Part shown: piece after piece, positions 1 to 8,664 of the stretch
Numbering within the stretch: position 1 is the first letter of the stretch
Layout: each line of letters starts with the position of its first letter
NCBI RefSeq assembly: GCF_016741775.1
Contig: NZ_JAERRK010000019.1
Location: 1-64,000 of the forward strand
Origin: Streptomyces actinomycinicus
GTDB taxonomy: Bacteria; Actinomycetota; Actinomycetes; Streptomycetales; Streptomycetaceae
Direction of reading: 5' to 3'
Length of the DNA: 64,000 nucleotides
Made by a program: the position numbers and the translations under genes
The notes under the pieces: generated by a model
Database searches by the model: none
Told to the model about the DNA's origin: nothing
Seen by the model: the letters and a program-made list of their open reading frames with translations, nothing else

Positions 1-19
1 CCCCCCCCCCCCCCCCCCC
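1..19. repeat. Run of 19 cytosines at the window edge
   Basis: The first 19 bases are all C. A homopolymer of this length is unusual even in high-GC DNA. It may be a contig edge or sequencing artefact, or a true slippage-prone tract upstream of the permease. Nothing else in the first 193 bases looks coding. Confidence 0.9.
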
Positions 20-193
20 GCGGCCGGCACCGGACATCTGGCGGCGCGAAGGCCGCCACGCGACGTTTTTTGCATGCTCAGGCCGTCTCCACGGGACAAG
101 AAGCGGCGATTTTGCGGCACATCGGTGCATCCCCGACCATGGCCCGGTCCCGGCGATCCCGGGAACGTCAGTTCCATGAGAGGCGCACCACCC

Positions 194-1612
194 ATGCACA
201 GCACCGGAACCGCCACGCAGCCGGCTCCGGCCTCCGCGGAGACCCCCGCGGCTCACATCGAGGAACCGCACGGCGACGCCGGAAGGCATGCCCGCAGGTT
301 CGGCCTGCCCGTCGCCACCGCGCTGGTCATGGGCAACATCATCGGCGGCGGCATCTTCCTGCTGCCCGCCTCCATCGCCCCGTACGGCACGGTCAGCCTG
401 GTCGCCTTCGTCGTCCTGACCGTGGGAGCCGTCGCGCTCGCCCTGGTCTTCGGCCGGCTCGCCGCCCGCGACCCCCGCACCGGCGGGCCCTACGTCTACG
501 CGCGTGAGGCGTTCGGCGACTTCGCGGGCTTCCTCGCGGCCTGGTCGTACTGGATCACCACCTGGGTGTCGAACGCGGCGCTCGCCGTCGCCGCCGTCGG
601 CTACCTGGACGTGCTGATCCCGGTCACCGGCCACCGCTGGACCGCCTGCCTGGCCGCCCTGACCCTCCAGTGGCTGCCCGCCCTCGCCAACTTCGCCGGC
701 ACCCGCTATGTGGGCGCCGTCCAGCTGGTGTCCACGGTGCTGAAGTTCGTGCCGCTGCTGCTGGTCGCGGTCGGCGGGCTGTTCTTCTTCGATCCGTCGC
801 GGCTCGGGCCGTTCAACGCCGGCGGGCACAGCGCGATCGGCGCGGTGTCGGCCTCCGCCGCCCTGCTGCTCTTCTCCTACCTGGGTGTGGAGTCGGCCGC
901 GGTCAGTGCCGGCGAGGTCCGGGACGCCCGCCGCAACGTGGGGCGCGCCACCGTCATCGGCACCGCGGGCGCCGCCCTGGTGTACCTGCTGGGCACGCTG
1001 TCCGTGTTCGGCACGGTCCCGCACGAGCGTCTGGTGGCCTCGGCCGCGCCGTTCTCGGACGCCGTGAACACCATGTTCGGCGGCAGCTGGGGCGGTACGG
1101 CCGTGGCGCTCGCCGCGCTCGTGTCGATGACCGGCTGCCTCAACGGCTGGACGCTGCTGAGCGCGCAGACGCCGTACGCGGCGGCCCGCGACGGGCTGTT
1201 CCCGAGCGCCTTCACCCGCAGGCGGCGGGGCGTTCCCACGGTCGGTGTCGGTGTGACCGTCGTCCTCGCCTCGCTGCTCACCGTCTACAACTACTGCTCG
1301 GGCTCGGGCAAGGTCTTCGAGATCCTGGTTCTGGTCACCACGTTCACCGCGACGGTGCCGTACCTGCTGGCCGCCGCCGCGCAGATCTTCCACCTCGTCG
1401 CCGGCCGGCCCGAGGCGGTCGACAAGGGACGGCTGGTGCGGGACTCGGTGATCACCGCGGTGGCCGCCGTGTTCTCGGTCTGGCTGATGGCGGGCGCCGG
1501 CTATGCGGCGGTCTACCAGGGCGTGCTGTTCCTGTTCGCCGGGATCATCGTCTACGCGGTGATGGCGGGGCGGCGCCGGCGCAAGCAGGCACCGGCGGTA
1601 GAGGTGCCGTGA
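194..1612 (+). CDS. APC-family amino acid permease
   Basis: A 472-aa integral membrane protein of the amino acid-polyamine-organocation superfamily, expected to bring in or exchange amino acids or amines at the cytoplasmic membrane. The first membrane segment carries the family's glycine-rich signature (GNIIGGGIFLLPAS), and about twelve hydrophobic segments follow, ending in a basic tail (GRRRRKQ). The length fits the family. I chose the ATG at 194 because GAGAGG lies about 10 bases upstream; an in-frame ATG at 176 would add six residues. It stands alone, converging on the kinase gene. The substrate cannot be read from sequence. Confidence 0.85.
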   Translation: MHSTGTATQPAPASAETPAAHIEEPHGDAGRHARRFGLPVATALVMGNIIGGGIFLLPASIAPYGTVSLVAFVVLTVGAVALALVFGRLAARDPRTGGPYVYAREAFGDFAGFLAAWSYWITTWVSNAALAVAAVGYLDVLIPVTGHRWTACLAALTLQWLPALANFAGTRYVGAVQLVSTVLKFVPLLLVAVGGLFFFDPSRLGPFNAGGHSAIGAVSASAALLLFSYLGVESAAVSAGEVRDARRNVGRATVIGTAGAALVYLLGTLSVFGTVPHERLVASAAPFSDAVNTMFGGSWGGTAVALAALVSMTGCLNGWTLLSAQTPYAAARDGLFPSAFTRRRRGVPTVGVGVTVVLASLLTVYNYCSGSGKVFEILVLVTTFTATVPYLLAAAAQIFHLVAGRPEAVDKGRLVRDSVITAVAAVFSVWLMAGAGYAAVYQGVLFLFAGIIVYAVMAGRRRRKQAPAVEVP

Positions 1613-1746
1613 TTCGCCGGCCCTCGCCGGGCGTGCGGCGGATGACTCTTCGACGCGACGCCCCGCCGTCCGTCACCGCCTGCCCGGACGAGACCTCCCG
1701 ACGGCTCTGGCGCGACCACCCGTTCACGGCGCCGCCGCTGCCCGTC

Positions 1747-2958
1747 TCATCGTGACGCGGTGTGCGGGGGCGCGCTGCGCACGCCCGGCCGGTACTTGGG
1801 AATGCGCATCGTGATCTTCATCCCGGCTCCGACGCCGGTCTCGATCACCAGACCGTGGTCGTCCCCGTAGACCTGCCGCAGCCGCTCGTCCACGTTCCGC
1901 AGCCCGGTGCCCGCCGGGGAGCCGTCCGCCCCGCGCAGGATCCGGCGGAGCCGGTCCGGTTCCATGCCGACCCCGTTGTCCTCGATGACGATGCGGGCCA
2001 GCGCCCCCTCGTCCCGCGCGGTGATGCCGATCCGGCTGCGCTCGACGCTCTCCTCCAGTCCGTGCTTGACCGCGTTCTCCACCAGCGGCTGCAGGCACAG
2101 GAAGGGCACCGCCACGGGCAGCACCTCGGGGGCGATCTGCAGGGTCACCTCCAGCCGCTGCCCGAAGCGGGCGCGGACCAGTTCCAGGAACTGCTCGATG
2201 GAGCGCAGCTCCTCGGCCAGCGTGGTGAAGTCACCGTGACGGCGGAAGGAGTAGCGGGTGAAGTCGGCGAACTCCAGCAGGAGTTCGCGGGCACGCTCGG
2301 GGTCGGTGCGGACGAACGAGGCGATCGCGGCCAGCGAGTTGTAGATGAAGTGCGGGGAGATCTGGGCGCGCAGGGCCCGGATCTCCGCCTCGATCAGTCC
2401 GGTGCGGGTCCGGTCGAGGTCGGCGAGTTCGAGCTGTACGGACACCCAGCGGGCCACCTCCTCGGTGGCCCGGACCGCGGACGCCGACTCCTCGACGCCG
2501 AGCACGACGAGGGCACCGAGCACGCGCCCGTCGACCGTGAGCGGCGCGGCCGCGCCCCTGCGCACCGGGCAGTCCGGGACCTGGCAGGTGACGGCGAAGG
2601 TCTGGGTGCGGCCGGTGTCCAGCACGTGGCGGACCCGTTCCAGGGCCGCCTCCTCGTGGTGCCGGCCCGGCCCGTCCCAGGCCAGCAGCCGGTCCTCGGC
2701 GGTGAGACCGAGCGCGGCCGGGCCGAACAGCGGGCGGAGCCGGCGTACCGCCTTGCGGGCCGCGTCCTCGGTGAGTCCGGCGCGCAGCGGGGGCGCGGCG
2801 GCGGAGGCGGTATGCAGGGTCTGGAAGGTGGCGCGTTCCACGGGCGTGCCGAGGTCCGCTCCGGCCTGGGCGGCCCGGTGTGCCAGGAGCCGTCCGGCGG
2901 CGAGTCCCGCGGCGAAGAGCAGTGCGCCGACCGCGGCGGCGAGGAGGAGCCCGGTCAC
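1747..2958 (-). CDS. LytS/YehU-type sensor histidine kinase
   Basis: A 403-aa sensor kinase. A short N-terminal hydrophobic segment (residues 4-24) anchors it. A GAF-like sensory region (about 60-170) holds two cysteine pairs. The His_kinase domain has the phospho-acceptor in SPHFIYNSL (His203), and the HATPase C-terminus shows the N box (VENAVKHG) and G box (DNGVGM, GTGLRN). These are the LytS/YehU hallmarks. The GTG start overlaps the TGA of the upstream 44-aa gene (GTGA), so it is probably coupled to the symporter operon. No LytTR response regulator lies in the window. The likely role is sensing the substrate of the neighbouring symporter; this is inferred. Confidence 0.85.
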   Translation of the reverse strand: MTGLLLAAAVGALLFAAGLAAGRLLAHRAAQAGADLGTPVERATFQTLHTASAAAPPLRAGLTEDAARKAVRRLRPLFGPAALGLTAEDRLLAWDGPGRHHEEAALERVRHVLDTGRTQTFAVTCQVPDCPVRRGAAAPLTVDGRVLGALVVLGVEESASAVRATEEVARWVSVQLELADLDRTRTGLIEAEIRALRAQISPHFIYNSLAAIASFVRTDPERARELLLEFADFTRYSFRRHGDFTTLAEELRSIEQFLELVRARFGQRLEVTLQIAPEVLPVAVPFLCLQPLVENAVKHGLEESVERSRIGITARDEGALARIVIEDNGVGMEPDRLRRILRGADGSPAGTGLRNVDERLRQVYGDDHGLVIETGVGAGMKITMRIPKYRPGVRSAPPHTASR

Positions 2959-3089
2959 GTACGGGTCCGGTAGGTGGCGGGCCGCTCCGGGATGACGGGT
3001 GGCCGAGCGGCGGGCTCCAGGGGGGTGGGCCGCACGGCGGACGGCTCCGCGGTGGTGGGCCGGAGGGCGGCGGGCAGGGGGGTCGTCAT
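2955..3089 (-). CDS. 44-aa proline-rich small protein, coupled at both ends
   Basis: A small frame of 44 residues lying exactly between the symporter and the kinase. Its ATG overlaps the symporter stop as ATGA, and its TGA overlaps the kinase GTG as GTGA. About 93 % of its third codon positions are G or C, as in real genes here. The product is rich in Pro, Ala, Thr and Arg, with no membrane segment or known domain. It may be a real small protein, or a relay frame that carries ribosomes from the symporter to the kinase. I do not recognise a homologue. Confidence 0.6.
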   Translation of the reverse strand: MTTPLPAALRPTTAEPSAVRPTPLEPAARPPVIPERPATYRTRT

Positions 3090-4840
3090 CGGGTCGTCAC
3101 TCCTCGGCGGGTGGCGGGCACGCCCCGGCCGGCCGGGCGTTCGGGCAGGTGGAGGCGGGCCATGGCCGCGTCGGTGCCGGCCGGGATCCGGTCCCGGGTG
3201 GCCAGCGAGACCAGGACCATGGTGAGAAAGCCGAGCGGCACCGACCACACCGCCGGCCAGGCGAGCAGCGTGTGCAGCCAGCCGTCGGCGAACGGCCCGG
3301 CGATGGTCAGGGCGACCGCGGTGAGGGCGCTGCCCCCTCCGGTGAGGAGTCCGGCGATCGCACCGGGCGCGGTGAGTCCGCGCCACCAGATGCCGAGCAC
3401 CAGCAGCGGGCAGAACGACGAGGCGGCCACCGCGAAGGCGAGCCCCACGGCGTTGGCGACGGGGAGCTTTCCGGCGGCGGTGCTCACGGTGAGGGGAACG
3501 GCGACGGCCAGCAGGGTCGCCAGCCGGAAGTGGCGGACGCCGAGCGAGGGCAGCACGTCCTGGCTGAGCACGCCCGCGACGGAGAGGGTGAGCCCCGATG
3601 CGGTGGAGAGGAAGGCGGCACAGGCACCGGCGGCGATCAGGGCGCCGAGCAGGTCGCCTGCGGCGCCGCCCACGAGACGTTCCGGCAGGACGAGGACCGC
3701 GGCGTCCGTGTTGCCGGTGAGCAGCAGGTCGGGGGCGTAGATCCGGCCCAGGAGGCCGTAGAGGGGCGGCAGCAGGTAGAAGCCGCCGACCAGGGCGAGC
3801 ACGATCACGGTGGTGCGCCGGGCGGCCCGGCCGTCGGGGTTGGTGTAGAAGCGGACGAGCACGTGGGGCAGCCCCATGGTGCCGAGGAAGGTGGCGAATA
3901 TCAGGCCGTACGTCGTGTACAGCGGGTGCTCGTCCCTGCCGCCCGACAGCGGTGCCGCCCAGCTGGAGGCGCCGCCGCCCCGGCCGTCGCCGCTCTCACG
4001 CGCCGGCACCGGGGCGCCCGGCGGGAAGCGGAGTGCCGTCCCGGCACGGACCTCGTGGACGCCCGGTTCGAGCGCCAGACGTTCGTCGTCGTAGCGCTTG
4101 CCGTCGACGGCGCCGGACGCGACGGCCCGCAGCGGTTCCCGGATCCTGAGGCGGACGGTGTCGTCGACGGTGACCTGGGTGTGCCGGCGGAAGGTCGGCG
4201 GTTCGTCGAGGGCGGCGCCGGGGTGCGGGTCGCCGTGCCAGGCGAGGACCAGGAAGAGGGCGGGCACGAGGAGCGCGGTCAGCTTCAGGCAGTACTGGAA
4301 CGCCTGCACGAAGGTGATGCTGCGCATGCCGCCGGCGGCCACGGCGAGGGCGACGACGACGGCGACGAGCGCTCCGCCGAGCCAGCGCGGCGCGCCGGTG
4401 ACGAGACCGAGGGTGAGGCCCGCGCCCTGGAGCTGGGGCAGCAGGTAGAGCCAGCCGACGCCGACGACGAGCACGCTGGCGACGCGCCGGGCGGCCCTGG
4501 ACTCCAGTCGCACGTCGGCGAAGTCGGGCAGCGTGTAGGCCCCGGAGCGGCGCAGCGGGGCGGCGACGAACGCGAGCAGCACGAGGTAGCCGGCGGCGTA
4601 ACCGACGGGGAACCAGAGCATCTCCACGCCCTGCGCCACGACGAGTCCGGCGATGCCGAGGAAGGAGGCCGCCGAGAGGTACTCGCCGCTGATGGCCATG
4701 GCGTTGAGGTACGGCGGGACCGTGCGCGAGGCGACGTAGAAGTCCGAGGTGGTGCGGGAGATGCGCAGGCCCGTCGAACCGATCACGAGGGTCACGACAA
4801 CGGCCGCGGACACGGCCACCACACCGTAGGTCTGGTTCAC
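3086..4840 (-). CDS. Sodium:solute symporter, acetate/monocarboxylate type
   Basis: A 584-aa transporter of the SSS family, closest in character to ActP-type cation:acetate symporters. Seen in the sequence: a first helix followed by TSDFYVASRTVPPYLNAMAISGEYLSAAS cut across residues 31-59 (the conserved helix 1-2 region), about thirteen helices, and GTMGLPHVLVRFYTNPDG later on. A roughly 90-residue hydrophilic, presumably external, loop sits around residues 205-300. Start is GTG at 4840. It follows the DUF485 gene by 52 bases, a pairing typical of this family, and is coupled to the 44-aa and kinase genes. The substrate is inferred, not shown. Confidence 0.85.
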   Translation of the reverse strand: MNQTYGVVAVSAAVVVTLVIGSTGLRISRTTSDFYVASRTVPPYLNAMAISGEYLSAASFLGIAGLVVAQGVEMLWFPVGYAAGYLVLLAFVAAPLRRSGAYTLPDFADVRLESRAARRVASVLVVGVGWLYLLPQLQGAGLTLGLVTGAPRWLGGALVAVVVALAVAAGGMRSITFVQAFQYCLKLTALLVPALFLVLAWHGDPHPGAALDEPPTFRRHTQVTVDDTVRLRIREPLRAVASGAVDGKRYDDERLALEPGVHEVRAGTALRFPPGAPVPARESGDGRGGGASSWAAPLSGGRDEHPLYTTYGLIFATFLGTMGLPHVLVRFYTNPDGRAARRTTVIVLALVGGFYLLPPLYGLLGRIYAPDLLLTGNTDAAVLVLPERLVGGAAGDLLGALIAAGACAAFLSTASGLTLSVAGVLSQDVLPSLGVRHFRLATLLAVAVPLTVSTAAGKLPVANAVGLAFAVAASSFCPLLVLGIWWRGLTAPGAIAGLLTGGGSALTAVALTIAGPFADGWLHTLLAWPAVWSVPLGFLTMVLVSLATRDRIPAGTDAAMARLHLPERPAGRGVPATRRGVTTR

Positions 4841-4892
4841 CCGGCGGCCCCGGGTCCGCGGCCGGGCCCGCGCGGCCGGGCGCCGGTCACCG

Positions 4893-5261
4893 TCAGGCCC
4901 TCTCGACCGGGTCCGCGGTGTCCCGCTCGTTGCGTTCGGCGCGTACGACGTACCAGCGGCCGATGAGGACGAGGGCGGGGTAGACGGCGACCCCGAGGAC
5001 GGCCCAGACGATCAGGGCGCTGCCCGGCCAGGCAGCGGGATCGGGCAGGGCGGTGAACGCGAGGGGCAGCAGTCCGACCAGGGCGACGAGCAGCCCGGAC
5101 GCCGAGGCGGACAGCCGGAACTGGCGGCGTATCAGGGCCCGGACGGCGGCGGTGTCGACGGCGGGGTCCTCCGCGTACGGGCGGACGGGCCCGGGGGCCG
5201 TGCGAGGGGGGCGCGGCGCCCCCGTGACCACTTCACGTCGAGGAGTCCCAGGTGCACCCAT
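4893..5261 (-). CDS. DUF485 small membrane protein
   Basis: A 122-aa protein with a hydrophilic, proline-rich N-terminus and two hydrophobic segments (about residues 53-72 and 80-103), matching DUF485 proteins that accompany acetate-type SSS symporters. It is the first gene of the operon, 52 bases before the symporter. A GGAGGG motif six to seven bases before the ATG supports the start. Its job is unknown; an accessory role in symporter assembly is usually assumed. Confidence 0.75.
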   Translation of the reverse strand: MGAPGTPRREVVTGAPRPPRTAPGPVRPYAEDPAVDTAAVRALIRRQFRLSASASGLLVALVGLLPLAFTALPDPAAWPGSALIVWAVLGVAVYPALVLIGRWYVVRAERNERDTADPVERA

Positions 5262-5431
5262 GCCGCGCCCTCCGGCCCGCGATGATCACACTTCGCAGTG
5301 GAGTGTACGCATCAAGAATGCCGAGGGACAGCTTCCGGTCACGCCTCACCGTCGGCCGTCGGCGCCAATGCCGGCGGCCACGGACCGGACGTGCGACCAC
5401 CCTGCGACCACCAGGGCTCCGGACACACGGA

Positions 5432-5463
5432 AGGCCGTCCTCCCATCTGTGAGAGAACGGCCT
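5432..5463 (-). terminator. Hairpin downstream of tRNA-Pro copy 1
   Basis: AGGCCGT at 5432-5438 pairs with ACGGCCT at 5457-5463, immediately 3' of the tRNA on the minus strand. A near-identical hairpin follows copy 3, so this is probably its terminator. Confidence 0.55.
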
Positions 5464-5480
5464 CCGACCTGCTGAAAGCA

Positions 5481-5557
<77 letters not shown>

Positions 5558-5602
5558 TTGCGGTCTCACGCAGGTCGATCCGCGTGATCACGCAGGTCAA
5601 CC

Positions 5603-7030
5603 CTACCGCACCCGCGCGGGTGCCCGTACCGCCTCCGGTGCGGCGGCCTCCGCCGGGTGGCCGGAGCGGCGGACCGGGACGAGGAGCGCGGCGCCCGACG
5701 CGGCGAGGCAGAGCAGGGCGAGCAGGGCCCAGCCGTGGGTGTAGCCGGATTCGTACGGCAGGCCCGAGGGCTGCAGCCGGCCGGTGACCAGGACGCTGGT
5801 GAGCGCGGCGCCGATGGAGCCGCCGATGGTGCGGATGTTGGCGTTCATGCCGGTCGCGGCGCCGGTCTGCTCGGGCGGCACGCTGCCCACGATGAGGTTG
5901 GCCATGGAGGCGAAGGCCAGGCCGATGCCGAGCCCGAACAGGCCCGCGACGACCGCGACCTGCCATTGCGCGTCATGCCAGAGGGTGAGGAATCCGCAGG
6001 CCAGCGCGCCGAGCGCGGCTCCCGTGGTGAGCAGCGCCTTCGCACCGACGCGGGGTTCCAGACGGCCCGAGAGGACACCGGAGAGGAACATCGCGACCAG
6101 CATCGGGAGCAGCAGCAGACCGGAGGCGGTGACGCCGGCGCCGAACCCGTAGCCGGCGGCGGTCGGCGTCTGGAGGAAGCCGGGCAGGAAGGACCAGATG
6201 GCGTACATGCCGGCACCGAACAGCAGGGCGGCCGCGTTGGTCGTCCACACCGCCGGCAGCCGCATCACACGCAGGTCGATGAGCGGGGTGCGGGACCGGG
6301 CCTCGGTGGTCAGCCACAGGGCGAACAGGAGGGCGGCGGCGGTGAACAGGCCGAGCACCTTCGGTGAGCCCCAGCCCCACTGACCGGCCTGGCTCAGCGG
6401 CAGCAACAGGGCCACCAGCCAGGCGGAGAGCAGCACGGCCCCCAGCCAACTGACCTTGCCCTGAGCCCTCTTGGGCGATTCGGGCACATAGCGCAGGGCG
6501 ATCAGGGCGGTGGCGGCGACGATGGCGACCGGTATCCAGAACAGCCAGCGGTAGTCCAGCGCGGAGACGATCGGGCCGGCGGCCACGATGCCGACACCGC
6601 CGCCCGCGGCGATCACCGCGGAGAGGTTGCTGATGCTGCCGGGCACCTCGGCCGGGGCGAACTCGTCGCGGATGATGCCGAAGGACAGCGGGAACAGTGC
6701 GCCGCCGACGCCCTGGACGACCCGGGCGACGATGAGGACGCCGATGTCCGGGGCCAGCGCGGCGATGAGGCATCCGGCGAGTACGGCCAGCAGCACGGCG
6801 ACGAGCGTGCGCTTCTTGCCGACGAGGTCGCCGACCCGGCCGAGGATCGGGGTGAAGACCGAGGCGGACAGCAGGTAGGCCGTCATCACCCAGGTCGCGG
6901 TGGACTGGGAGGTGTGCAGGGCGTGCTGGACGGTCGGCAGGGCCGGCGCGATCAGCGACTGCAGCATGGAGAAGACGCCGGCACCGGTCGCGAGGACCGC
7001 GAAGGTGAGGCGGGTGGAGGTGCGGGGCAT
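5603..7030 (-). CDS. MFS drug:H+ antiporter, DHA2 (EmrB/QacA) type
   Basis: A 475-aa exporter with about fourteen predicted membrane segments. The loop 2-3 motif A ([12 protein letters not shown]) and the motif C-like [14 protein letters not shown] in helix 5 mark a DHA2 drug:proton antiporter. It is divergent from the TetR gene at 7238, and two operator-like inverted repeats lie between them, so TetR repression relieved by an exported compound is the natural model. Start is the ATG at 7030. The substrate is unknown. Confidence 0.87.
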   Translation of the reverse strand: MPRTSTRLTFAVLATGAGVFSMLQSLIAPALPTVQHALHTSQSTATWVMTAYLLSASVFTPILGRVGDLVGKKRTLVAVLLAVLAGCLIAALAPDIGVLIVARVVQGVGGALFPLSFGIIRDEFAPAEVPGSISNLSAVIAAGGGVGIVAAGPIVSALDYRWLFWIPVAIVAATALIALRYVPESPKRAQGKVSWLGAVLLSAWLVALLLPLSQAGQWGWGSPKVLGLFTAAALLFALWLTTEARSRTPLIDLRVMRLPAVWTTNAAALLFGAGMYAIWSFLPGFLQTPTAAGYGFGAGVTASGLLLLPMLVAMFLSGVLSGRLEPRVGAKALLTTGAALGALACGFLTLWHDAQWQVAVVAGLFGLGIGLAFASMANLIVGSVPPEQTGAATGMNANIRTIGGSIGAALTSVLVTGRLQPSGLPYESGYTHGWALLALLCLAASGAALLVPVRRSGHPAEAAAPEAVRAPARVR

Positions 7031-7167
7031 TCGGGAGCCTCTCCGAGATCAGGGAAGCGGAGGGTCGAGTACGAGGACACGGCACGGCCGTACGGGCCGT
7101 GCGCCGGTGCACGGAGGGGGCGAGCGGGCCGGGTAGGGCCACGGCGGAACCGCCCTCCACACGGTAA

Positions 7168-7187
7168 AGTGGAGGTACCCCTCCACT
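7168..7187. promoter_or_regulatory. Operator 1, AGTGGAGG-N4-CCTCCACT
   Basis: A perfect 8-bp inverted repeat with a TACC spacer in the mfs-tetR intergenic region. Its inner core (GGAGG-N4-CCTCC) recurs in operator 2, 22 bp away centre to centre, that is two helical turns. It is the probable site for the adjacent TetR protein. Confidence 0.65.
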
Positions 7188-7191
7188 GTAG

Positions 7192-7207
7192 CGGAGGTGA
7201 CCCTCCG
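7192..7207. promoter_or_regulatory. Operator 2, CGGAGG-N4-CCTCCG
   Basis: A 6-bp perfect inverted repeat with a TGAC spacer, sharing the GGAGG-N4-CCTCC core with operator 1. It lies 31 bases before the tetR start codon, which suggests autoregulation. Confidence 0.6.
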
Positions 7208-7237
7208 TTTCAATCCACGCCCCTCCGGGAGGCAGCA

Positions 7238-7816
7238 GTGACGGCAACGCCGTTCCCCGTCAGCGAGATCGTGGCGGCCCGCCGGCCGCACCGTAAGGAC
7301 GCCGCCCGCAACTACGACGCCCTGATCGACGCCGCGCGCGAGGCCTTCGCGGAGCACGGCTCCGACGCCGCCCTGGAGGACATCGCCCGCCGGGCCGGCG
7401 TCGGCGTCGGCACCCTGTACCGCAACTTCCCGACCCGCCGCGACCTCTTCGAGAGCGTCTACGCGGACGAGGTCAACACCCTGTGCGCGGCAGCGCTCGA
7501 GGTCGCGGACCGGGAGCCGTGGGAGGCACTGACGGCCTGGCTGAACCGGTTCGCCGGATACATGGTCACCAAGCGCGCCGTCCGGGAGGCCCTCGACGGC
7601 GAGTCGGACATCTTCCAGTCCTGCCGCGAGTCCATGTACGCGGCCGGCGGTCCGCTCCTGGAGCGCGCGCAGCAGGCCGGGGTCGCCCGGACGGACATGG
7701 ACTTCGGCGATCTGCTCCGCATGGTCGCCGGAATCACGGCGACGGCGTTCGAGGACAACGCCCAGCGCGACCGGGTCCTCGCGATCGCCCTGGACGGGGT
7801 CCGCACCCGCACCTGA
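7238..7816 (+). CDS. TetR-family transcriptional regulator
   Basis: A 192-aa repressor. The N-terminal helix-turn-helix is clear (ALEDIARRAGVGVGTLYRNF, about residues 45-64), followed by an all-helical ligand domain. The GTG start at 7238 is chosen for its GGGAGG ribosome site five bases upstream; the same reading frame extends further 5' without coding character. It is divergent from the DHA2 exporter and most likely represses it and itself through the paired GGAGG-N4-CCTCC sites. The 3' end lies in the first unit of a 48-bp tandem repeat. Confidence 0.85.
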   Translation: MTATPFPVSEIVAARRPHRKDAARNYDALIDAAREAFAEHGSDAALEDIARRAGVGVGTLYRNFPTRRDLFESVYADEVNTLCAAALEVADREPWEALTAWLNRFAGYMVTKRAVREALDGESDIFQSCRESMYAAGGPLLERAQQAGVARTDMDFGDLLRMVAGITATAFEDNAQRDRVLAIALDGVRTRT

Positions 7817-7930
7817 CCCACCCGGTGCCCCACACCCCCGGCCGGGGTCCGCACCGGCACCCGACCCGTCCGGTGCTCCACACCCCTGGCCGGGGTCCGC
7901 ACCGGCACCCGACCCGTCCGGTGCCGCGAG
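7796..7930. repeat. 48-bp tandem repeat at the tetR 3' end
   Basis: About 2.7 copies of a 48-bp unit begin at 7796, 7844 and 7892, each opening with GGGGTCCGCACC. The first copy contains the last codons and stop of tetR, and the others are non-coding duplicates of that end. Confidence 0.85.
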
Positions 7931-7959
7931 CCCGCGTCCCGGACGCGGGCTCGCGGCAC
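7921..7959. terminator. 39-bp perfect palindrome, bidirectional terminator
   Basis: GTGCCGCGAGCCCGCGTCC (7921-7939) is exactly inverted at 7941-7959, around a single C. It lies between the convergent tetR and 8007 genes, so a two-way terminator is the simplest reading. It overlaps the last repeat unit. Confidence 0.8.
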
Positions 7960-8006
7960 GCCCGCGCCGCGGGCGCCCGCTTTCCGTGGGCGTCCCCGTC
8001 GTTCGC

Positions 8007-8522
8007 CTACTTGATGAAGGCGTTGGCCACCACCACGACGAGCCCGAGCAGGGCGTCCCCGAGCCCCATCAGGACGGCGGCCGGCCAGCTCCGCGCCGAC
8101 CAGCGGGCGGTGAGGATGCCGAGCGCGAACAGGATGACGATGTTGAGCACGAACGCCGCGTACTCGACGCCGTTCGCGGTCCACCACTTCCACCGCGCTC
8201 CCGCGAGCAGGAAGACCGTGGGCACCACGGCCGCCACGAGCGACCACTCGTCGCGCATGGCGCGCAGGACGTCCCACCGCCGGTGCGGGGCACGCTCGGC
8301 GATGTAGTGGGCGTATCCGTGGGCCAGTGCGGAGGCGAACGCGGTCACCAGCACCCAGGCGGCGTCGTATCCGCGGACCTCGGCGGACGTGTGCCCGTAC
8401 CGGGTGAGCGCCGCGACCATCGAGCTGGCGAGGACGGCGCCGTACACGCCGCCGAAGAGGACGACCTCGCGCGTGTCGTGCTGCCGGTGCGGTGCACCGG
8501 CGGGCGCCGGTGAGTCAGCCAT
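8007..8522 (-). CDS. Hypothetical integral membrane protein
   Basis: A 171-aa protein with a hydrophilic N-terminal 25 residues and about five hydrophobic segments (near 26-45, 58-75, 95-115, 118-138, 148-168). It has an arginine/tryptophan-rich loop (GARWKWWTANG) and ends in a membrane helix and lysine. Start is the ATG at 8522, preceded closely by a run of five G. It does not match a family I can name with confidence. It is divergent from the cupin gene and convergent with tetR. Confidence 0.7.
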   Translation of the reverse strand: MADSPAPAGAPHRQHDTREVVLFGGVYGAVLASSMVAALTRYGHTSAEVRGYDAAWVLVTAFASALAHGYAHYIAERAPHRRWDVLRAMRDEWSLVAAVVPTVFLLAGARWKWWTANGVEYAAFVLNIVILFALGILTARWSARSWPAAVLMGLGDALLGLVVVVANAFIK

Positions 8523-8651
8523 TCCCCCACGATCGCCCGGCCCCCGCGCCCCCGCCAGCGGGCACACCGTCCGCCCCCGCCCGACGAAGTGTCCCGCGAC
8601 CAGGCACGATGCCCCACACACTGTCCACGGCGGCCCGGCTCGCGCGCCGAC

Positions 8652-8657
8652 TAGGGT
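8652..8657 (+). promoter_or_regulatory. -10 hexamer TAGGGT of a leaderless cupin transcript
   Basis: TAGGGT is followed by exactly seven bases and then the ATG at 8665. No ribosome site is present. This spacing places the transcription start at the A of the start codon. Confidence 0.5.
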
Positions 8658-8664
8658 CGGCCGC

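Noticed and set aside
2955-3386. 143-codon version of the small frame before the kinase
   Set aside because: The part upstream of 3089 lies inside the symporter gene in another frame and is not coding-like; only the 44-codon section is supported.
5973-7247. Long minus-strand frame (424 codons) overlapping the MFS gene
   Set aside because: It is arginine/proline/histidine-rich, lacks domains, and is a frame shadow of the clear MFS coding sequence.
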